A stretch of DNA of 20,567 bases. Source: Stentor coeruleus (Eukaryota; Ciliophora; Heterotrichea; Heterotrichida; Stentoridae). The notes beneath the pieces were generated by a model that saw only the letters and a program-made list of their open reading frames with translations, made no database searches and was not told where the DNA came from. Shown piece by piece: positions 15,779 to 20,567 of this stretch. The number at the start of each line of letters is the position of its first letter. Position 1 is the stretch's first letter. Position numbers and translations under genes: made by a program. The stretch covers positions 1 through 20,567 of the forward strand of contig MPUH01001233.1 in NCBI GenBank assembly GCA_001970955.1, read 5' to 3'.

Positions 15779-17335
15779 TTATATTTTCCTCACATAATTA
15801 TCCCTCTTATTCTTAAGCATCTTCGCAACCTCCACAATTTCTCCACGTATACACAACTCATCACATCTTCTTACAGCATTATCCAACAAGTCATTAATTT
15901 CTGGAATATTCTCTTCCGTATACAAACTTTGTGTTAAAACATTTTCTAATGTATTTATAATATGGTCAGCTTCAGGTTGCAAATAATTAAGCAACTCCTC
16001 AGCTTGTGTATGATAAATACCAATCTTCCTTATAGCTGGTACTAATACTTCTAAACAATAATAATTAGGTTGGGCAATAGCAATTGATAAATAATTCTGA
16101 ACGATTTTTTCAAGTTTTTCTAATCTAACTCTTGGGAATTGGAAATCCAAAAAAGCTAACTCATTGATTAAATCACATAAATCTTCAATATAAGGGTTTT
16201 CTGTAACACTATCGATTTTTTTACTGATTTTATCAATAGTTTCTCTATGCCGAAGTACTTTAGGCATAGTTTTCCCTTTAGCTGATTTTTTAAGTATATA
16301 TTCCCCATATGCTAAATATTTAACTGTCTCATCTTTTACAACAACAGGAAAGATCATAACATTAATATCTGTTTTTTTCTTGTTTTTATCCCACGACTTC
16401 AATACAACCCTAACCCCTTCAAATGTAAAAAGATTGTCGCTTATATCAAAATCTTCTAATAAAGTATTTCTAATCTTAAAAACCCTACACACAGTACTCA
16501 CAGACATATCCGTAATCCCACAATTACTTAATTCTAATATTTTTACTGGTATCTGACCTAATATCCCTGGGACTAATTCTTGAAATCCATCATCACAAAT
16601 TTTATTCCCAGACAATTTCAAGTCTTCTAAATAAGGCATGTATACAAAAATACTATAAAAAATCCCAACACTTAAAGGTGTCAAGTAATTATTTTTCATA
16701 TTCAATACTTGAAGAAAATTGTTTGTCCTTATAACTTTTTTTAATGATAATAATGAGTTATCATCAAGAGATGAATTTGCTAATATCAAAACTCGTAATT
16801 GTGATGTATTGAAACATATAAGGATTTTACTAGTAATACCAACTTCATTATCCATATCTTCAATTTCTAATTCTTCTATATAAGTATTTCCACGTAAAAA
16901 CTCAGCTAAAGCAAAACTGTTGCATTTTTTTAGACTTACTTTAAGACTTGTGCTCCCTCTTGCCGCCCAACGAAGAAGGAAAATCCAAGGCTTAAGTTTT
17001 TGGAACTCGCAAAAATGCTCGTAATTTGACCAGCTTATAGCGAAAATAAGCATTTTGTGCCACTTTTGAGCCTCGTCATTGGTTTCAAGACGGAAACAGT
17101 TTCTTTTGTTGTTTCGGATAAGGTCAATTTGCCATTCACCTTCTGTTCTTGTGAGGGCTATTTTCATGTTAAGCATGGTTATTTTCCCATCTTCTTTATC
17201 GTCTGTAAAGCTCCCAGAAAAAATCACTAGGTCGCTTTGTAGGAGTACAGCGGTTTTGACTGCCCATTGAGGTTTGGTGATATTCTCGAAAAGCCTGATT
17301 TTACCATAACAAAAGATCTGGTTGGTTGTGAACAT
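15779..17335 (-). CDS. PH-like domain plus leucine-rich repeat protein
   Basis: A 518-residue protein in three parts. Residues about 8-100 look like a pleckstrin-homology fold: alternating beta strands (GKIRLFE, WAVKTAVLLQSDLVIFSG, ITMLNMKIALTR, WQIDLIRNN, CFRLET) followed by a C-terminal helix with the near-invariant Trp (NDEAQKWHKMLIFAI). From about 125 to 320 there are leucine-rich repeats of ribonuclease-inhibitor type, with steps such as LRVLILANSSLDDNSL, LQVLNMKNNYLTPLS, LEDLKLSGNKICDDG, VKILELSNCGITDMS and EDFDISDNLFTFEG. The last 130 residues are helical and charged. PH plus RI-type LRR is the architecture of the CARMIL family and several protist proteins, where the PH part binds lipids and the LRR part binds a protein partner. 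A CARMIL capping-protein motif was not identified, so I give only the architecture. It ends at TAA. Confidence 0.87.
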   Translation of the reverse strand: MFTTNQIFCYGKIRLFENITKPQWAVKTAVLLQSDLVIFSGSFTDDKEDGKITMLNMKIALTRTEGEWQIDLIRNNKRNCFRLETNDEAQKWHKMLIFAISWSNYEHFCEFQKLKPWIFLLRWAARGSTSLKVSLKKCNSFALAEFLRGNTYIEELEIEDMDNEVGITSKILICFNTSQLRVLILANSSLDDNSLLSLKKVIRTNNFLQVLNMKNNYLTPLSVGIFYSIFVYMPYLEDLKLSGNKICDDGFQELVPGILGQIPVKILELSNCGITDMSVSTVCRVFKIRNTLLEDFDISDNLFTFEGVRVVLKSWDKNKKKTDINVMIFPVVVKDETVKYLAYGEYILKKSAKGKTMPKVLRHRETIDKISKKIDSVTENPYIEDLCDLINELAFLDFQFPRVRLEKLEKIVQNYLSIAIAQPNYYCLEVLVPAIRKIGIYHTQAEELLNYLQPEADHIINTLENVLTQSLYTEENIPEINDLLDNAVRRCDELCIRGEIVEVAKMLKNKRDNYVRKI

Positions 17336-17516
17336 AAGATTTTATCATTTACTTAGATGAGATTATGAGAGATTATATTAAATATAAGGTTTTTTTTGGA
17401 TAAAAGGTCGTGATTTCAGTTTTTATATGAAATTTTTATAGGGAAATATATGCATTTGAGATAATAGATGATGGGTTTTTTTTATGATGTTATGTTATTT
17501 TATTATTTATAGGGTT
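17336..17516. other. Short intergenic between minus-strand genes
   Basis: A 181-base spacer, G/T-rich on the + strand, consistent with the 5' flank of the minus-strand PH-LRR gene. No specific motif was seen. Confidence 0.4.
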
Positions 17517-18704
17517 TTATGCTTTGGAAAAACGTCTTCTAATGTAAGCATGCCCTTCAAAGAGGCTTAGTTTAGCCAAATAACTCTGAGGCTTGTATAG
17601 TTTACCTCTATCTCTGAATTTAACGAGTGCTTCTGTTATTGGGTGTTTGAAATCTACTAGGAAATCTTTATGAGAAATATCAGCTTCGTTTATTTTTGGT
17701 AGTCTTATGTTGGTAAAATGCTTGATTTCTCGCATTTCATTGAACTTCTTTATCGATTGTACTGCGTTTTCTTCAACTTCTTTGGAGTATTTTTTGAAGG
17801 CCACGTAAAAAACAATGGTTTTATCAGGGCTTTTTGCTGTAACACAGTATATTTTCCCGTTTACGCAGCCGAACTCATTTTCCAGGTCTAGTTTTTTGGT
17901 ATTTTTAAACAGGATAAACCCATTTTCTGTATTTAAATCATAAAAATCCCTAGACATCAAAGTATTTATCTCTATAATTCGCACATGAAAAGGTCCTTTA
18001 TTCGCTTTAATTTCAATATTTGGGTCTTTTTGATACTGAATACTCAAATCCAAAGGTACCGAAAAGCTCTTTTGCGACAATGAATCATATTCTTTATATG
18101 GCGAAATATAATCTTTTTGATGTCTGCTGCTGAATTTACTAATTTCAATAAAAGATTGTCGAATATAATCTGGGCTTATATCCTCAGGATAGTTTTTTAC
18201 TTCTTTTAAATCTAAATCCAATGTGTAATCAGTCGACATTATTGTTGGAACAGGCTGGTCAAAGGTTGCAGAATTACTCAGACTAGAAAAAATTTGCTTG
18301 CTTGGCTTGTGTGGAACTGCTTCTATATAAGATTTTTCATGTGAAAGTTTAGTTGTTGAAAAATTTCCTTTGTAGCTTAGATGATTCTTCATTTCTTGCA
18401 TGGATTCAATCTTAACTTCTTTTCGTTTTGGTTTTCTGTAAGATTTCCTATCTTTTGTCTTTGACACAACGCGGAAATCGGTAAAATTCAAAGCTGGAGG
18501 CTGTGACGAAGCTTGTACACGATTTTTCTTTATAATATACCTATCCATACTACTCATTTCCTGATCCTCACTATAATCATTCTGCATATCTGTAATATAT
18601 GAACTCTCTCTTGGACTTCTAATCATAGGATTAAAATACTCTGTCACACGTTTTGCCCTTTTTTTCAATAAGTCAATTTGGCTTTCAATGTTTTTTATAT
18701 TCAT
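17517..18704 (-). CDS. Basic, partly disordered protein, unknown
   Basis: A 395-residue basic protein. The first 14 residues look like a short helix (INIESQIDLLKKRAKR region). Residues about 20-220 are low in hydrophobics and rich in Ser, Lys, Tyr and Asp, with basic clusters (KTKDRKSYRKPKRKE), so probably disordered and phosphorylated. Residues about 232-335 look folded: strands FHVRIIEIN, FILFKNTKKL, KIYCVTAKS and KTIVFYVAFKKY followed by a long helix (EVEENAVQSIKKFNEM). That order (beta strands ending in a helix) would suit a small lipid- or protein-binding module of the PH or PX sort, but no signature residue supports either. The basic tail ends with RRRFSKA. It starts 47 nt after the RING-repeat gene's stop, on the same strand. 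Real gene; function not recognised. Confidence 0.78.
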   Translation of the reverse strand: MNIKNIESQIDLLKKRAKRVTEYFNPMIRSPRESSYITDMQNDYSEDQEMSSMDRYIIKKNRVQASSQPPALNFTDFRVVSKTKDRKSYRKPKRKEVKIESMQEMKNHLSYKGNFSTTKLSHEKSYIEAVPHKPSKQIFSSLSNSATFDQPVPTIMSTDYTLDLDLKEVKNYPEDISPDYIRQSFIEISKFSSRHQKDYISPYKEYDSLSQKSFSVPLDLSIQYQKDPNIEIKANKGPFHVRIIEINTLMSRDFYDLNTENGFILFKNTKKLDLENEFGCVNGKIYCVTAKSPDKTIVFYVAFKKYSKEVEENAVQSIKKFNEMREIKHFTNIRLPKINEADISHKDFLVDFKHPITEALVKFRDRGKLYKPQSYLAKLSLFEGHAYIRRRFSKA

Positions 18705-18751
18705 GTTATCTTTACTTATTTTATTATAACTAGCTAGCTATCTTATCTATC

Positions 18752-20257
18752 TTATCTCTTTAAACAAAGACAATTTAAACTCAAACTTCCGATTTTACCC
18801 ACAATCCTTTCACAAACACAAATTTCAAATGTTACCAATGCTCCATCAAAATACAACTCAAAGTTTTCAAGTATTTTTTGATTTTCTGGACTGAATTTAT
18901 TAGAAATATCATCCCACATTAAGGCAAAAGGGATTGTCACATATTCTTTACAAGTTGTATCAAGACATTTTATAACAAATTGACGTGGCATTGCTACTAT
19001 ATTTTCACTTGAGAAACTTTTAAGGAATTTTTTTAAAAGATGTTTATATCTTTGGCTTATGTTTTTATAATAGAATGAATGTTGACAAATAAAAGTTATC
19101 TTTTCATCTTCTAAGATTCTTTTATTTTCAGCTTGTTTTATTATCATGAGTCTATCATAATTGATTTTCCTAACACAATTTTGGCATTTAAGAAATCGCA
19201 AATATATGATTCTTGGAGACTTTGCTATAGATTGTTGACAAGTTTTACAATAATAATGATTAGAATCACAGAAAGCTCTAGTGCCTCCTGGAGATAATTT
19301 GCATAAATTGCATACAAGATTAGTTGCTTCATCTATTATAATAAGCATACTAAAGTATCTTTTGCAATTATTACAATCCACAGGAAATTCTTTTCTCAAA
19401 TATTTAGCAGAAAGCTTTTTGCTTAGACATCTATTACAATAATAATGAATAATACAACAGGATGCATGATAAAGTTTACCTCTTAAGCATTTTTTACATA
19501 ACTCGCAATTATTCGGAATAGATACTTCGCCGCGTTTTATAGTAGCAATCATACTTTGATAACCACCATCAAAGTTTTCTAAGGCATGGTCTTTATAAGA
19601 ATCGTATAAATATTCAAACATTTTAATGCACTGATAACAATGATTTTTTGGGTAAGCGAAATTTTGTAAACAATTTTCACAAAAATGATGCCCGTTTTTG
19701 CATAGAAAAGAATTCTCGCTCACATTTTCTTCACATAATGAGCATGTTAGTTTACTATAAATTTCTTTGGTTTCGATACTATTTTTACAACTATTACAGT
19801 CTATATTCTTAGGATTTATAGTTTTGATACACATATGACAGAAATAATGAGTATTGCAAGCGCTACTTTTAAGCAAATCACAATGTAAAAACATTTTTAA
19901 GCATATAAAACACAAGTTAAGGTCTCTGTATTTTTCTTGACAATTTTTACATTTTTTATAATGATCGAGTTTTATATATTCAAGTAAGCATTTTTTACAG
20001 AAATGTTTGGATAGAGGACAAGCTTTTGGGGGGTTTTTATTTTTTGTAAAGCAATTCTTGCAAACCTTGGTGCAGTCAAATTCTGGAAGCAATTCTTCTA
20101 TGCATTTCTCGCATTCTTCTAGATAGAAATAGATGTAGTTACCTTTATTAATTGCTTTAAGACAGTCTTTGTGAAATGCATGATTTTCAGAACATCTGAT
20201 TATTTTCTTGGAATTATGTTCATTGCAGCATCTGATTAAGTCTTGCTTGCTTTCCAT
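18752..20257 (-). CDS. Protein with six tandem RING-like zinc-binding units
   Basis: A 501-residue cysteine-rich protein. Six units follow the RING-HC order Cys-x2-Cys, Cys-x(1-3)-His-x(2-3)-Cys-x2-Cys, Cys-x2-Cys, at about residues 10-52 (degenerate, CC..C..H), 66-106, 116-157, 172-210, 251-298 and 316-361. The central piece is strikingly alike: KHFCKKC, THYFCHMC, HHFCENC, IHYYCNRC, NHYYCKTC. The last 140 residues contain fewer Cys and a segment (CLDTTCKEYVTIPF) vaguely like the zinc-binding part of RBR ligases. RING fingers recruit E2 enzymes for ubiquitin transfer, but tandem runs of this number more likely act as a scaffold, with only some units able to bind an E2. There is no signal peptide or membrane helix. 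It ends at TAA. The zinc-unit pattern is certain; ligase activity is inference. Confidence 0.87.
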   Translation of the reverse strand: MESKQDLIRCCNEHNSKKIIRCSENHAFHKDCLKAINKGNYIYFYLEECEKCIEELLPEFDCTKVCKNCFTKNKNPPKACPLSKHFCKKCLLEYIKLDHYKKCKNCQEKYRDLNLCFICLKMFLHCDLLKSSACNTHYFCHMCIKTINPKNIDCNSCKNSIETKEIYSKLTCSLCEENVSENSFLCKNGHHFCENCLQNFAYPKNHCYQCIKMFEYLYDSYKDHALENFDGGYQSMIATIKRGEVSIPNNCELCKKCLRGKLYHASCCIIHYYCNRCLSKKLSAKYLRKEFPVDCNNCKRYFSMLIIIDEATNLVCNLCKLSPGGTRAFCDSNHYYCKTCQQSIAKSPRIIYLRFLKCQNCVRKINYDRLMIIKQAENKRILEDEKITFICQHSFYYKNISQRYKHLLKKFLKSFSSENIVAMPRQFVIKCLDTTCKEYVTIPFALMWDDISNKFSPENQKILENFELYFDGALVTFEICVCERIVGKIGSLSLNCLCLKR

Positions 20258-20343
20258 TTTTTATAGAATTTTTAAAATTTATTAAGAAAAATGTAGGGTT
20301 TATATGATTTTTTTTTTGTAGATTAATATGTGGCTTAATTGTT
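20258..20343. promoter_or_regulatory. 5' flank of the RING-repeat gene
   Basis: AT-rich 86 bases upstream of the minus-strand gene; G exceeds C on the + strand as at other minus-strand starts. It has a T10-12 tract near 20308-20318. No motif was named. Confidence 0.35.
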
Positions 20344-20430
20344 TGGATATGATAAAATGGCCGAAGATCATTTATGGTGTGATAAAGTGGGCGAAAGTGC
20401 CGCCTTTATGTATATCCAGCAAGGTTTTTT
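20344..20430. ncRNA. Candidate small structured RNA ending in a T6 run
   Basis: A perfect 7-bp terminal stem (TGGATAT at 20344-20350 with ATATCCA at 20412-20418) encloses two smaller elements. One is a short GAT/ATC hairpin (20351-20353 with 20367-20369). The other is a 9-bp bulged hairpin (TAAAG 20383-20387 with CTTTA 20404-20408, then G-GGC with GCC-C, loop GAAAGT). A T6 run at 20425-20430 follows, as expected for a Pol III terminator on the + strand. Within it, TGATAAAATGGCCGAAG and TGATAAAGTGGGCGAAAG are imperfect direct repeats 30 bases apart. It is not a tRNA (no T-loop GGTTCGA) and matches no family I know. Transcription is inference. Confidence 0.35.
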
Positions 20431-20440
20431 ATTATTTTTT

Positions 20441-20567
20441 TACCTAGGAGCTCTCAGGGATGCGAGAGGCTGACCCCTGGTTTACTGAAAAGTAGTGGCC
20501 AGGACTTTCTTGTTAGAAAGTCCCACCAGCCCGAAGTCTTAAAGGACTTGAGTGAGGACCCTAATTG
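20441..20567. ncRNA. Candidate structured RNA, GC-rich island at window edge (partial)
   Basis: About half G+C, abruptly different from the AT-rich flanks. Nested complementarity includes CTCTC/GAGAG (20451-20455 with 20464-20468), CCTGG/CCAGG (20476-20480 with 20499-20503) enclosing TACT-GAAA-AGTA (20483-20494), a perfect 9-bp hairpin GGACTTTCT-TGTT-AGAAAGTCC (20502-20523), GGCTG/CAGCC closing these (20468-20472 with 20527-20531), and AAGTC/GACTT (20534-20538 with 20545-20549). Some pairs compete for the same bases. No protein frame explains it. I compared it with remembered 5S, U1, U2, U4-U6, SRP, RNase P/MRP and tRNA signatures without a convincing match. Strand is unknown and it may continue past the window. 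Confidence 0.4.

Noticed and set aside
20344-20420. A tRNA, because of the 7-bp terminal stem.
   Set aside because: There is no T-loop motif, no plausible D arm or anticodon arm of standard size, and the bases after the stem do not fit a discriminator plus short trailer.
20555-20565. Telomere repeat (CCCTAA).
   Set aside because: A single CCCTAA occurs, followed by unrelated bases; there is no tandem array within the window.
20441-20567. U1 snRNA, because of a 5' TACCTAGGAG and an internal GCTGACCCCTG.
   Set aside because: The U1-70K and U1A loop sequences and an Sm site were not found, and the similarity is short enough to be chance.

Overview
The window looks like macronuclear DNA of a heterotrich ciliate, most likely Stentor or a close relative. 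It is very AT-rich. TAA, TAG and TGA all act as stops, and no long reading frame has TGA or TAA/TAG inside it. Three very clear introns are exactly 15 nt (GTAAAATCTCCATAG, GTGAGGTTTATGTAG, GTAAGAGATAGATAG) and a fourth is well supported by a paralogue. Tiny 15-nt introns together with the standard code are the hallmark of Stentor. The assignment is inference: no rRNA gene or other species marker is present. Several genes look split only because these introns carry stop codons.

Layout. 1-2403: the 3' end of a coiled-coil gene, a LIN54/tesmin-type CXC DNA-binding protein (-), and a four-helix membrane protein (+). 2458-5450: a MAP kinase kinase (+, one 20-nt intron), an F-box-like protein (+), and a small basic protein (-). 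5904-7328: a von Willebrand A domain protein (-). 8140-11717: a tight head-to-tail run on the + strand with only 42-45 nt between genes. It holds a polytopic membrane protein (one 15-nt intron), a RABL3-like small GTPase, and a SANT-domain protein of the Cramped/CRAMP1/TKI1 type (two 15-nt introns plus an assembly duplication). 11828-13369 (-): two tandem diverged paralogues of an unknown family with an N-myristoylation-type start, each with a coding lesion. 14026-14817 (-): a cAMP-receptor-like 7TM protein. 15779-20257 (-): a PH-LRR protein, a basic unknown protein, and a protein with six tandem RING-like zinc units. 20344-20567: two stretches of strong hairpins, GC-rich for this genome, that could be noncoding RNA.

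Common themes are signalling (MEK-type kinase, 7TM receptor, RABL3-like GTPase, PH-LRR, VWA, candidate lipid-anchored proteins), cell-cycle and chromatin control (CXC and CRAMP1-like proteins) and ubiquitin (RING repeats, F-box). No mobile element, CRISPR array, tRNA or rRNA was recognised. Six single-N gaps are each flanked by near-identical direct repeats of about 39-143 bp. These are almost certainly unmerged contig overlaps, and one of them breaks the CRAMP1-like gene. Most intergenic regions show a strand asymmetry: the 5' flank of a gene is C-rich and G-poor on its coding strand, and the 3' flank is the reverse.
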